Source: DOZZ01 sp963792655
GTDB lineage: Bacteria > Acidobacteriota > Terriglobia > Bryobacterales > Bryobacteraceae
NCBI GenBank assembly: GCA_963792655.1
Contig: CAWBWU010000003.1
Coordinates: 620,001-684,000, forward strand
Reading direction: 5' to 3'
DNA length: 64,000 nt
Shown: in pieces, positions 8,910 through 18,396 of the stretch
How positions within the stretch are numbered: position 1 is the first letter of the stretch
Layout: each line of letters starts with the position of its first letter
Position numbers and translations under genes: made by a program
The notes under the pieces: model-generated
What the model saw: only the letters and a program-made list of their open reading frames with translations
Told to the model about the DNA's origin: nothing
Database searches by the model: none

Positions 8910-9233
8910 ATGACGCCGTTCGATATTGCCGAGGCGGCAAGGCCGATCAGCGGCCCTTATGAGAACAAGATCATTGCGAACACCAATGATCACGTCGTGC
9001 GCATGAGCGTGATGACGGAGCCGTTTTACTGGCATCGTCATCCCAACTCGGATGAGACATTTGTGGGGGTGGACGGCGTGCTTCTGGTCGAGATGGAAGA
9101 TCAGGTGATCGCGTTGCACCCCGGGCAGGTGCTCACGGTCGCCGCCGGGCAAGCGCATTGCACGCGGCCCCGCGGTGAACGTTCAGTGAACCTTACTTTC
9201 GAGCGCCGCGACGCGACGACCGAGCGACTCTGA
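8910..9233 (+). CDS. Small cupin-domain protein
   Basis: 107 residues forming one cupin_2 beta-barrel. Motif 1 is FYWHRHPNSDETFVGVDG (two His and Glu as metal ligands); motif 2 includes HPGQVLTVAAGQAHCTRP with the fourth-ligand His. The complete HxH-E-H set suggests a metal-binding site, but such small stand-alone cupins serve many roles (sugar isomerase, dioxygenase, binding). It starts on the base after the stop codon of the preceding gene, implying translational coupling. Confidence 0.8.
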   Translation: MTPFDIAEAARPISGPYENKIIANTNDHVVRMSVMTEPFYWHRHPNSDETFVGVDGVLLVEMEDQVIALHPGQVLTVAAGQAHCTRPRGERSVNLTFERRDATTERL

Positions 9234-9234
9234 C

Positions 9235-10080
9235 CTACTGCGCTTCGGCAACGACCGGATTCCGCAGCTCGCCCAGGCCTTCCACGCGCACGACCACTTC
9301 ATCGCCCGCCTTCAGCCACTTCGGCGGGTCGTAAGAAAACCCGACGCCAGAAGGAGTACCGGTCGAGATCACGTCACCCGGCTCCAGCGTGAAGACGCTC
9401 GAGAGGTATTCGATGAGCGCGGGGATGTTGAAGATCAGCTCGCGGGTGTTCGAATGCTGCAGCACATCGCCATTGACCGTGATGCTGATGTCCAGGTTGT
9501 GCGGGTCCGGCACTTCGTCCGCAGTAACCAGGTACGGCCCCATCGGCGCAAACGTGTCGAAGGTTTTGCCGATGGTCCATTGACTGGTTGCAAGCTGGTA
9601 GTCGCGCGCGCTCACGTCGTTCAGGTTCATGTAGCCGAACACGTGGTCCTGCCAGTTGTCGCCAGAGAGATGACGGCCACCCTTGCCGATGACGAAGGCA
9701 AACTCTGCTTCATAGTCGGGCTTGGCTGACTTCGCAGGCAGCACAATCCCCTGCCCGCTTCCTATGACGGCAGTGGGGAATTTGGTGAAGATGGTCGGCA
9801 CTGCAGGGATTTCCATCTTCGATTCGATCGCGTGATCGCGGTAGTTGAGACCCACGCAGATGATCTTCGGCGGACGTGGAATCGGGGCATGCAACTTGAC
9901 GCCGCGCAGTGGAATCGCGTCACCCGCAAGAGCTTCGCGAACTCGTGTGAGTGCCGCATGACCGCCTTCGATGACGGAGAGAATCGATGGGAAGCCCGCA
10001 TCGCGCAAAGGCACGATGTGATCATCGCGGAGCACGCCGGGCACAGCAGTCTGGTTATCGAAATAGGTGACGAAACGCAT
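9235..10080 (-). CDS. Fumarylacetoacetate hydrolase (FAH) family protein
   Basis: 281 residues. FAH-family metal-site motifs are present: IICVGLNYRDHAIESKMEIP, the acidic motif YEAEFAFVIGKGGR, and FGYMNLNDVSARDYQ. DVISTGTPSGVGF follows near the C-terminus. Family members hydrolyse or decarboxylate beta-diketo acids or 2-oxo-hept-3-ene-dioates in aromatic and sugar-acid breakdown, using Mg2+ or Mn2+. The exact substrate is not visible. The frame extends upstream to 10152, but MRFVTYF at 10080 is the usual FAH start; it lies head-to-head with the M1 peptidase, with only 22 bases between. Confidence 0.88.
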   Translation of the reverse strand: MRFVTYFDNQTAVPGVLRDDHIVPLRDAGFPSILSVIEGGHAALTRVREALAGDAIPLRGVKLHAPIPRPPKIICVGLNYRDHAIESKMEIPAVPTIFTKFPTAVIGSGQGIVLPAKSAKPDYEAEFAFVIGKGGRHLSGDNWQDHVFGYMNLNDVSARDYQLATSQWTIGKTFDTFAPMGPYLVTADEVPDPHNLDISITVNGDVLQHSNTRELIFNIPALIEYLSSVFTLEPGDVISTGTPSGVGFSYDPPKWLKAGDEVVVRVEGLGELRNPVVAEAQ

Positions 10081-10102
10081 GGGGATTCTGTAGTCTATCA
10101 TC

Positions 10103-12406
10103 GTGACCTCAGCACTCCTGCGCTTGCTGGTATGCGCCTTTGCCGCTTGCACGCTAGCCGCGGGCGCCGGTCCGCTTGAATTCGCGCAGTCGATCCAGGC
10201 TCTGGAGTTGGACCCCGCGGAGTGCTATCGCGTGCGGGATATCAGCATCGTCCGTGATGAAGCGCGAACGTTTCTGACCGATGGTCTTTTGATCTTCGCG
10301 AAGGCGGTCGATGGGCATCGCGTAGCTGCAGTATTTACCGCCGAAGTGGAAGGCGGCGATGCGGAGCTGCTGTTGATGCCCCCCACCAAAGCGGAGCGCA
10401 AATCGCTGGCGAGATTTGCAAAGGCGCCGAACCTGGAAGAGCATTTCCGCGCCGGTCTGCTGCTGTTTGGCGACGGCACCTACGCGGAGCTGATGCGCCA
10501 GATTCAGGAAGGCGAGACGAATCGCAAAGCGCCCGGCGAAACGCTCGCGACAGACTGGACTCCGGTAGCGCGCCGGCTCGCATCCAGTTTCTCGACACGC
10601 CTGGCGTTGGAGCTGCTCTCGTCTCCGGCGGCGAACGGGTTCTTCACCGAAGTGCTCAGCACGCGCAACCTGGGCACAATCGACGTCATTTACGATCCGC
10701 GCTCCACGGAACAGATTGTGCTGGGTCAACTGCAGGAGCGCAGCCTGCATCCTTTCTTCGAAACCTGGACCAGTTTCGAAGGCAAGAGCTTCCGGCAGCA
10801 TCCGGCGACACCAGAGATCTCGATCGATCATTACCAGATCGATGCCGACCTGGATCCACAACTTCACCTGCGCTGTGCATCTACCATTACGATGCACGTG
10901 AGCCCGGCGAGCGCGCGTGGGATTCCGCTTGAGGTGTCGGCGCAGATGCATCTCACGAAAGCCACGGTGGACGGGCATCCTGCCATCATTCTCGATTCGA
11001 CTTCTCTCGTCTCAGAGATGTTGGCCGATGCGCGCGACCGTCTCTTCATCGTGGTGCCCGACCAACCGCTCGACACGGCTATGCCGCACGAGGTCCGGAT
11101 CGAACACGATGGCGACGTGATCTCGGCCGCTGCGGGCGGAATCTTCTTTGTTGGGTCGCGTGGGCGGTGGTATCCGCATCGGGGCGCCCAGTTCTCTTCC
11201 TTCGATGTGACGTATCGCTACGCGTCGAACCTGGATCTCGTGAGTGCGGGCGAACTGGTCAGCGACACCGCGGAAGGGAATATCCGCACGGTGCGCAGGC
11301 GTTTGACCGTTCCGGTCCCGTTCCTTGGTTTCAACATTGGGAATTACCGCTGCGTGGAGCACCCGGCGCAGAACGTCGCGATCAAAGTTTGCGCAACGAA
11401 CGATGCGAAGACTCCGCCGGAACCCACGACGAAATCGCCGGACAGACTCGAGACGCTGGCCACGGAGATTGGCGACGCGTTGACCTTCTATCACGGCATC
11501 TTCGGGCCGCCGCCCTTGAAAGACCTGGTGGTCTCGCCGATCCCCGGCACGTTCGGGCAAGGCTTCGCAGGCTTGATTTATCTGGCCGCCAACACCTACG
11601 CGGCGCCTGACTCGCCGGAGATGACGCGGCTCGATCCGTCGCTACAGTTCTTCTATCAGAATCTGCTTGCGGCGCATGAGCTTGCGCATCAATGGTGGGG
11701 CAACACCGTTTCGGCCGCAACGTATCGCGACGAGTGGCTGATGGAAGCGCTGGCCAACTATTCTGCAATTTTGTGGCTCGAGCAACGCAAGGGGACGCGT
11801 TCAACGTCGGGTCTGCTCGAGAATTACCGCAATGGTTTGCTAAGCAAAGGTGCGAACGGTCAATCGATTGAATCTACCGGCCCGATGACACTGGGGCACC
11901 GTCTCGAATCGCCCGAGAATATGCACGCCTACGATCTGATCGTGTACGGCAAGGGCACGTGGGTGATCCATATGCTGCGCAGCCGGATGGGCGATGAGGC
12001 ATTTCTGCGCGTGCTGCAGCAGCTTCTGCGCGACTACCGGCATAAGCAGCTTTCGACGGCACAGTTCCGTCAGATTTGTGCGGCAGCGATGCCGAAAGAT
12101 GCCGCCGACCGGGACCTGGAAGCGTTCTTCGACCAATGGGTGAACGGTACCGGCATCCCCGATCTGAAGATTTCGTCGTCGGTGAAGGCGGCGGGTGGGG
12201 GATGGAAGGTCAGCGGCACCATCGAACAGTCTGACGTCGAGGACGACTTCCAAACGGAGGTGCCGGTGCAGGTGCAGTTCGGGCGCGGGAAGAGCGTGAC
12301 CCGGTGGGTTACGGCTGCATCGGAGCCGGCGAAATTCACCATCGATGTACCCGCAAAACCGGTGAGCGTCATGCTCGACCCGAACCGCACGATCCTCCAG
12401 CGTTAA
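10103..12406 (+). CDS. Secreted M1-family metallopeptidase (gluzincin aminopeptidase)
   Basis: The GTG start gives a signal peptide (LLRLLVCAFAACTLAAGAG). The zinc site is HELAHQWWG with H525, E526 and H529; the third ligand is E548 in DEWLMEALANY, exactly 19 residues on, as in M1 peptidases. The N-terminal ~330 residues include an extra domain before the M1 beta-saddle, and the usual GAMEN exopeptidase motif is not evident; the equivalent region reads GTFGQGFAGLIYL. The protein is therefore M1-like, with the aminopeptidase specificity uncertain. A C-terminal beta domain ends the chain. Confidence 0.85.
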   Translation: MTSALLRLLVCAFAACTLAAGAGPLEFAQSIQALELDPAECYRVRDISIVRDEARTFLTDGLLIFAKAVDGHRVAAVFTAEVEGGDAELLLMPPTKAERKSLARFAKAPNLEEHFRAGLLLFGDGTYAELMRQIQEGETNRKAPGETLATDWTPVARRLASSFSTRLALELLSSPAANGFFTEVLSTRNLGTIDVIYDPRSTEQIVLGQLQERSLHPFFETWTSFEGKSFRQHPATPEISIDHYQIDADLDPQLHLRCASTITMHVSPASARGIPLEVSAQMHLTKATVDGHPAIILDSTSLVSEMLADARDRLFIVVPDQPLDTAMPHEVRIEHDGDVISAAAGGIFFVGSRGRWYPHRGAQFSSFDVTYRYASNLDLVSAGELVSDTAEGNIRTVRRRLTVPVPFLGFNIGNYRCVEHPAQNVAIKVCATNDAKTPPEPTTKSPDRLETLATEIGDALTFYHGIFGPPPLKDLVVSPIPGTFGQGFAGLIYLAANTYAAPDSPEMTRLDPSLQFFYQNLLAAHELAHQWWGNTVSAATYRDEWLMEALANYSAILWLEQRKGTRSTSGLLENYRNGLLSKGANGQSIESTGPMTLGHRLESPENMHAYDLIVYGKGTWVIHMLRSRMGDEAFLRVLQQLLRDYRHKQLSTAQFRQICAAAMPKDAADRDLEAFFDQWVNGTGIPDLKISSSVKAAGGGWKVSGTIEQSDVEDDFQTEVPVQVQFGRGKSVTRWVTAASEPAKFTIDVPAKPVSVMLDPNRTILQR

Positions 12407-12468
12407 ACGGAGAGTTCGGCGAGCGGCCGGCCACTAACGTTGTTCTGCGGCTTCATGAACCACTGATC

Positions 12469-14940
12469 GTGCCGTGCGCCGCGCTGGCTGGCGGCATTCT
12501 TGCCGGACGGCTGCTACCCGGGAGCGAGCTGGCATTATCGCTGGCTATTGCTGCGCTGGCCGCAGTGGCGGTGTTTGCGCTTGCGCGGCGCGCGCCATTG
12601 AGCGCGTCGATCGCGTGCATCGCCGCGTTTGTGTTGGCCGGCATGCTGCTCGAATCCGCACATCAACCGGGCGCGACGCCGAGGTTGGATGCGGAGGACA
12701 ACGCGCCGGTGATCCTGACCGGCTGCGTGGTGGAGCCCACGCTGCTGGTGAACGATCGCGATCAGTTCCTGCTGGAGTTGGGGCCCGGCGCTCGTGCGCA
12801 GGTGAAGCTCTATGCGTCGGGCAACCAAGCACTGCCGCAACTGAGCTACGGACAGCGGATTGAATTCACCGGCAAGACGCGCCGTCCGCACAACTATCGC
12901 AATCCGGGCGCTTTCGATTATGCGCATTTCCTGGCTCGCCAGAACATCTACTGGTCGGCCTCGGGCGACGGCAACACGGTGCACATCCTGCCGGGAACCT
13001 GCGGCAATCCTTTCGCGCGCGCATTGATGGCGGTGCGCGGCGCCGCGCTGGGCCGCATTGAAAAGCTCTATCGCCACAACGACTACAACATCGGCATGAT
13101 GCAAGCCGTGTTGATCGGAGAAACCGCGCGGCTGCAACGTTCATGGACCGACGATTACCGCTCGACGGGGACCTTTCACGCGCTGATTATTTCCGGGAGT
13201 CACGTTGCGGTGCTTGCCGCGGCGTTGTTGTTTCTGCTGCGCATTTGTTTTCTGCCGCGCGGCGCAGCAATGATCGCGGTGATTGCGATGGCGTGGTTGT
13301 ACGCGTTGATCACCGGCTGGCAGCCGCCCGTGATCCGCTCAGCCGCGGGCCTGACGTTGTACGCGTTCGGCGGCATCTTCTTTCGCAAGATGCGGACGCT
13401 GAATATCCTGGCGGCCGTTGCCATCTTGTTCTTCGTGTTCGATCCCGAAGCGCTGATCGATCCGAGCTTTCAGCTTTCCTTCTTCTCGGTCGCACTGATC
13501 GGGCTGTTTGCCGTTCCGATCATCGAGAAGACATCTTCGCCGCTGGCTGCTGCATGCCGCGATTTAGACAACAACCAAAAAGATCCGCGGCTCGAGCCGG
13601 CAGTAGCGAATCACCGCGTCGAACTGAGGCTCTATGCCGCGACGCTCGCTATGTTTGGCCTGCCGCAACGAGTGGCGATCGGCGCGGTGACGGTTGTGAC
13701 GCGCCTCGGAATCTTCTTCTTCGACCTGATGATTACGTCTGCCGCGATTCAGGCGGGGCTGCTGTTGCCGATGGTGCTCTACTTCCATCGCGTGTCTTTC
13801 ACCGGGCTTTCGGCAAACGCAATCGTGGTGCCCTTGCTCGGCGTAGTTGTGCCGGTCGGATTTGTGGCGCTGATCACCGGCTTTGCATGGATTGCGAAGC
13901 TCAACGCCGGGCTGCTCTGGTTATCGCAAATCACGGTGGCATGGCATGCGAATCTGGAGCCCTCCTGGCGCATACCCGATCCACCGGTGTGGTTCAGTGT
14001 GCTTTTGGTGATAGCGCTGGTGCTCGCGGCCGTGCGCTGGAAATCGCGCTTCGTTCGCGCTGGTGTAGCGGCTCTCTCAGTAGTGCTGTTGACGCTGGTT
14101 GTTGCCGCTCCATTCCGGCCCGACACTACGCACGGCGTCTTTGAACTGACCGCCATCGATGTCGGCCAGGGCGATAGCTTGCTGCTGACACTGCCCGACG
14201 GCCGCGTAATGCTGGTGGACGCCGGAGGGATCGCAAGCTTCGGCCTGGTCACTCACGCGCGCAATCTGGACATCGGCGAAGATGTCGTCGCGCCTTACCT
14301 TTGGAAGCGAGGCATCCGGCGCATCGACATCGCCGCGTTCACGCATCTGCATGACGATCACGTGCAAGGCTTACCCGCCATTCTGAAAGACTTCGAGGTC
14401 GGCGAGATCTGGACGGGCGCGGTGGAGAACTGTCCGCAGTGGGACAGCATTCAGGCCATCGCAGCAGCGCGCCACATACCGATTCATAAGTTGAAGCGCG
14501 GCGACGCGCGGCAGCTTGCGCAGGTGCACGTCAATGTTCTTTCGCCGGCACCCGATTACATTCCGCCCGCCACGCCGAAGAACAACGACTCGCTGGTGCT
14601 CGAGATCCATTTCGGCCGCCACACTTTTCTGCTAACCGGCGATGCGGAGAAGCAGGTGGAGGCGGAGCTTGTGGCGTCGGGCCAGCTACACCATGTAGAT
14701 GTGCTGAAGGCCGGACATCACGGCAGCCGCACATCGTCCACCGTGGGCTTTCTGGATGCGATTCAACCATCGATCGCGCTGATCTCGGATGGCTATTTGA
14801 ATTCGTATGGTCACCCGCATCCGCTCACGCTGGAACATCTGAATGAACACCACACGGGCATTTTCCGCACCGACCAGAGCGGGCTGCTGACAGTGAAATC
14901 CGATGGCCGGCGCCTGTGGGCCGAGACGCCCATGCGCTGA
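12469..14940 (+). CDS. comEC: DNA internalization-related competence protein ComEC/Rec2
   Basis: About 823 residues with the three expected parts. These are an N-terminal membrane-embedded DUF4131 region, the Competence domain with its conserved loop (SGTFHALIISGSHVAVLAAA-like, around 13165-13220) and many helices, and a C-terminal metallo-beta-lactamase domain. The lactamase part carries DVGQGDSLLL, FTHLHDDHVQG and KAGHHGSRTSS. ComEC forms the inner-membrane DNA channel and its nuclease-like domain degrades one strand. The frame is open back to 12304, but that would overlap the peptidase gene by over 100 bases; GTG 12469 is the first plausible start after it. The start remains uncertain. Confidence 0.9.
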   Translation: MPCAALAGGILAGRLLPGSELALSLAIAALAAVAVFALARRAPLSASIACIAAFVLAGMLLESAHQPGATPRLDAEDNAPVILTGCVVEPTLLVNDRDQFLLELGPGARAQVKLYASGNQALPQLSYGQRIEFTGKTRRPHNYRNPGAFDYAHFLARQNIYWSASGDGNTVHILPGTCGNPFARALMAVRGAALGRIEKLYRHNDYNIGMMQAVLIGETARLQRSWTDDYRSTGTFHALIISGSHVAVLAAALLFLLRICFLPRGAAMIAVIAMAWLYALITGWQPPVIRSAAGLTLYAFGGIFFRKMRTLNILAAVAILFFVFDPEALIDPSFQLSFFSVALIGLFAVPIIEKTSSPLAAACRDLDNNQKDPRLEPAVANHRVELRLYAATLAMFGLPQRVAIGAVTVVTRLGIFFFDLMITSAAIQAGLLLPMVLYFHRVSFTGLSANAIVVPLLGVVVPVGFVALITGFAWIAKLNAGLLWLSQITVAWHANLEPSWRIPDPPVWFSVLLVIALVLAAVRWKSRFVRAGVAALSVVLLTLVVAAPFRPDTTHGVFELTAIDVGQGDSLLLTLPDGRVMLVDAGGIASFGLVTHARNLDIGEDVVAPYLWKRGIRRIDIAAFTHLHDDHVQGLPAILKDFEVGEIWTGAVENCPQWDSIQAIAAARHIPIHKLKRGDARQLAQVHVNVLSPAPDYIPPATPKNNDSLVLEIHFGRHTFLLTGDAEKQVEAELVASGQLHHVDVLKAGHHGSRTSSTVGFLDAIQPSIALISDGYLNSYGHPHPLTLEHLNEHHTGIFRTDQSGLLTVKSDGRRLWAETPMR

Positions 14941-15995
14941 ATGTGCGAGACTCCCGAAGTGGCACCGAAGAAGCTATCGCATGGCGCGTCGTCGGCCACG
15001 TTGCGTGACCTTGCGCGCCACTTGAACCTTTCGCCGAGCACGATCTCGCTGGTGGTCAACGCCTCGCCCGGGTCCGCTGCGATTCCGAAGGGTACGCAGG
15101 AACGCGTTTTCAATGCCGCGCGCGAGCTGAACTACCGGCCCAACTTTCTTGCGCGCTCATTGCGCTCGCGACGGACGTACTCGATCGGCGTGATGGTTCC
15201 CGAGGTAGGCGAAGGGTACTCGTCACTGGTGCTGAGCGGAATTGAAGAGTGCCTGCTCGACAAAGGTTACGTGTACCTGGTGACCAGTCACCGGCATCGC
15301 GGCGACCTGCTCGAGCGCGGCCCGCGCCTGCTGTATGAGCGCTGTGTAGAAGGTTTGATCGCGGTCGACACGCCGTTGAGGCATGATCATCCGTTGCCCG
15401 TGGTCGCGGTGTCAGGGCACGAGCAACGGCCCGGACTCACCAACATCGTCCTGAATCACCGGCGCGCGGCGGAACTGGGGTTGCGGCATCTTCAGGAGCT
15501 GGGGCACCGGCGAATTGCCTTCTTCCTGGGGCAGACTTTTAGTTCCGATTCGCAAATCCGCTGGGACGCGATTCAGGAAGCGGCTCGCGTGATGAGTATT
15601 GCGATCGATCCGTCGCTGGTGATTCGACTGGAAGGCGATTCGCCCTCCCCCGAAGCGGGCTATCGCGCAGCGCATGTGCTTCTGGCCAGCGGCGCGCAGT
15701 TCAGTGCGCTGTGGGCATTCAATGACATCTCGGCGATGGGCGCGATGCGTGCGTTCGTTGAGAGCGGCAAGCGTGTGCCCCGCGATATTTCGGTGCTGGG
15801 TTTCGACGACGTGCATAGTGCGGCATTTCAGAATCCTTCGTTGAGCACGGTGAAGCAGCCATTGTGCGCATGGGCTTTGTCGCGGCGGAGACGTTGCTGC
15901 GCCGCATTCAGGATAGTGCGAACACCGGGCATATGGCAGAGCAGAGTATCGAACCTGAATTGATCGTCCGCGAGTCGACGGCAGTTCGCAAGTGA
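14941..15995 (+). CDS. LacI-family transcriptional regulator (frameshifted near the 3' end)
   Basis: The N-terminal helix-turn-helix is TLRDLARHLNLSPSTISLVV with the hinge-like YRPNFLARSLRS; the sugar-binding-protein-like core follows, ending in VLGFDDVHSAAFQNPSLSTV. After KQPL (about 15860) the frame is lost. In the +1 frame it continues with the expected ending (MGFVAAETLLRRIQDS, then ELIVREST) to a TGA at 15993-15995. That TGA overlaps the GTG of the MFS gene as GTGA, strong evidence that the original gene ran through and that one base is missing here. It follows comEC on the next base. Likely role: ligand-responsive repressor of the coupled sugar-type carrier. Confidence 0.85.
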
Positions 15996-17101
15996 ACCGC
16001 GCGACGGCAGTCTTTCGATCCGCATTTCTGGTGTGCGGTATTTCAAGCACAATGCTCGGCCCGCTGATGCCTGGCCTCGAAAGCCGCTGGCACATGGGCG
16101 ATGAGCGCGCGGGGCTGTTGTTCTCAGCACAGGGCGTGGCGTCGGTGGTGGTCGCGCTCTTTGCGGGCCCTATCGCGCAGCGCTTCGGCTTTGCTGCGAT
16201 GGTAACGCCCGGGCTGCTGCTAATGGCCGCGGGAGTCGCCGGTCTTGCCTTCGCCTCTTCGTGGAGCATTGCAATGTTCTGCGCGGCAGCGATCGGCTCC
16301 GGTCTTGGTCTGGCTATCCCGGCGGGCAATCTGGGAACTGCCGCTCTCGATGAGAGCAAGGCTCCGCGCCAGCTTATGATTCTGAACCTGACGTGGTGCA
16401 CGGGCGCGTTGATCGCCCCGCTCTGCATTCAGCAATTCGGAGTGGCCTTTTTGTACTCGTTGGTTGCGGCCCTTGCAGCCGTCGCCGCATTCGCACTCAG
16501 CGCGCCACGCTTGCGGCGGGATGGAAGCGACCCTGCGCCGGTCGCGGCGACGCGCGCTATCAAGATCGCGGCGCTGATCACCAGCCTGCTGGTGTTCTTC
16601 TACGTCGGCGTGGAGAACTCTGTCTCCGGGTGGATCTCGACGCTGGCGCTGCGCAGCAGTAGCGCGGGCGCACTGTGGGCCGTTCTGCCGAGCGTCTTCT
16701 GGCTCGCGATGTTCACCGGTCGTGGCGTGGCGCCGTTGGTGCTGAAACGTCTCTCGGCCGCGCAACTGGCCACGGTGGGGATCTGTGTCGCGCTCGCCGG
16801 TGCATTGCTGCTGCTCGCCGGCAACAGCCGTGAAGCGTACGTAGCGGCGGGTGCATTGTGCGGGATCGGCCTGGCGCCGGTGTTTCCTGCAGTGATTGCG
16901 CAATTTGCGCCGATTGCCGGCCGCAGTTCTATCTCGGGTGTAGTGTTTGCTTCGGCTAATCTGGGCGGCGCGGTCATCCCGTACGCGATCGGCGCGATGT
17001 CGGCGCGCTCGGGCACACTGCGCTGGAGCCTTGCGTTGCTGCTCCCTCTATTTGCACTGATGCTGTTGCTGCAGGCACGACTATCAAAGGTCACCGGCTG
17101 A
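15992..17101 (+). CDS. MFS transporter, sugar-carrier-like
   Basis: 369 residues with about 12 predicted membrane segments, including FLVCGISSTMLGPLMPGLES at the start, the loop between helices 2 and 3 (GPIAQRFGF) and LCGIGLAPVFPAVIAQFAP in the C half. The arrangement resembles FucP-like and other small sugar MFS carriers. Its GTG start overlaps the restored stop codon of the LacI-type regulator, so the pair probably forms one control unit. The substrate is unknown. Confidence 0.85.
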   Translation: MNRATAVFRSAFLVCGISSTMLGPLMPGLESRWHMGDERAGLLFSAQGVASVVVALFAGPIAQRFGFAAMVTPGLLLMAAGVAGLAFASSWSIAMFCAAAIGSGLGLAIPAGNLGTAALDESKAPRQLMILNLTWCTGALIAPLCIQQFGVAFLYSLVAALAAVAAFALSAPRLRRDGSDPAPVAATRAIKIAALITSLLVFFYVGVENSVSGWISTLALRSSSAGALWAVLPSVFWLAMFTGRGVAPLVLKRLSAAQLATVGICVALAGALLLLAGNSREAYVAAGALCGIGLAPVFPAVIAQFAPIAGRSSISGVVFASANLGGAVIPYAIGAMSARSGTLRWSLALLLPLFALMLLLQARLSKVTG

Positions 17102-17132
17102 CGCGGGCCGCGGAATCACATACACTGCGGTG

Positions 17133-18356
17133 ATGCGCCGATGCTTTGTGATTGCGCTTGTTTGTGCTTCTTTTGCGTTTAGCCAAAACGCACCGCGCTG
17201 GCGCGCGTTGAACCGTTCCGCGCGAGCCGCGGCCGATGCGAAAGACTACGGAAAACTTCGCCTGATCCTCATCGATCTGGAGCGGTTGATGCCCGGCAAC
17301 CCGCGCATGCTCTACAACGCCGCGGCGTGCGACAGTCAGCTTGGGCATACCGAGACCGCGCTCGCGGAGTTGCGCAGCCTGGCTGACACGGGGCTCTACT
17401 TTAATCTGAACGAAGACGACGACTTCGCTCCATTGCACGTGACTACGGCTTACCAGGCCGTGCTGCAGCAGATGGAGCAGAACCGGCGGCCAGTAAACCG
17501 TTCCTCGCTCGAAGCCACCATCGTTGATCGCGACATCATCGGCGAGGACCTCGCTTACGATCCGATCTCTCACCGCTTTCTGATCAGTAGTGCGGCGGAC
17601 GGCAGAATCGTTACCGCGGATGGCAGAGTTTTCGCGAAGACTCCCTGGGCCGCACTGGCGTTGGGCATCGATCGAGCGAACCGGTTGCTCTGGGTGTCAA
17701 CCGCATGGCTTCCGCATTGCGCGACCTGCGATCACGCGGATGAAGGCAAGACTGCGTTGATGGCGTTCGATCTGAACACCGGCGGCGTACGCCAGCGAAT
17801 CGACGCACCGCCCGGAGTACTCGGCGACATGACGATCAACCGCGCCGGAGACGTGTTCGTGTCCGATGGAAAGGCCGGGGCCATCTACGTACTGCAAGCG
17901 GGCAGCGCCATTCTGGCGAGGCTCGATAAGCCGGGTGAGTTCGCGTCGCCGCAAACGCCCGCGCTTTCTGCCGACGAACGCACGCTCTACGTTCCCGATT
18001 ATGTACGCGGCATTGCGGCGATCGACTTGGCCACGCACAATGTGCGCTGGATGAAGCCGTCCGGTAGTCTGGCGCTCAGCGGTATCGACGGATTCTATCG
18101 TGCGAAAGATGGATTCATCGCCGTCCAGAACGGTACGGAACCGCCGCGTGTGGTTCGCTTCTCTGCCGACCTGAAGACACAGGAAGTACTGGCCGCCAAT
18201 AACGCGTGGCTTGGCGAGCCCACCCACGGCACGTTTGCCGACGGTGCGTTCTACTTCATCGCGAACTCCGGTTGGGATGCGTACGACGAGAATGGCAAGC
18301 GTAAGCCGGGGCCGCCGGTCGTCACCACAATTCGTAAACTGACGTCCGCGCAGTAA
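17133..18356 (+). CDS. Secreted beta-propeller protein (SMP-30/NHL-like) with N-terminal TPR-like region
   Basis: The signal peptide is RRCFVIALVCASFAFSQ. Residues ~25-110 look like two TPR helices pairs (NPRMLYNAAACDSQLGHTET). From ~130 onward come repeated blade-like segments: EDLAYDPISHRFLIS, GDMTINRAGDVFVSD and TPALSADERTLYVPDY. No catalytic residues stand out, so an enzyme role (lactonase) is not supported. The start could be GTG 17130 or ATG 17133; TACACT at 17121-17126 would start the transcript almost at the codon. The next gene is on the same strand after 40 bases. Confidence 0.7.
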   Translation: MRRCFVIALVCASFAFSQNAPRWRALNRSARAAADAKDYGKLRLILIDLERLMPGNPRMLYNAAACDSQLGHTETALAELRSLADTGLYFNLNEDDDFAPLHVTTAYQAVLQQMEQNRRPVNRSSLEATIVDRDIIGEDLAYDPISHRFLISSAADGRIVTADGRVFAKTPWAALALGIDRANRLLWVSTAWLPHCATCDHADEGKTALMAFDLNTGGVRQRIDAPPGVLGDMTINRAGDVFVSDGKAGAIYVLQAGSAILARLDKPGEFASPQTPALSADERTLYVPDYVRGIAAIDLATHNVRWMKPSGSLALSGIDGFYRAKDGFIAVQNGTEPPRVVRFSADLKTQEVLAANNAWLGEPTHGTFADGAFYFIANSGWDAYDENGKRKPGPPVVTTIRKLTSAQ

Positions 18357-18396
18357 GTGGATGTTACGGCGCGCTCGTATACTGAAGTGAGAGGCG

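Noticed and set aside
10103..12406. Full assignment of the M1 protein as an aminopeptidase
   Set aside because: The zinc site is complete but the GAMEN-type exopeptidase motif was not found, so only M1-family membership is claimed.
12304..12468. Upstream extension of comEC to 12304
   Set aside because: It would overlap the peptidase gene by over 100 bases in another frame and the extra residues look like shadow translation; GTG 12469 is a better start.
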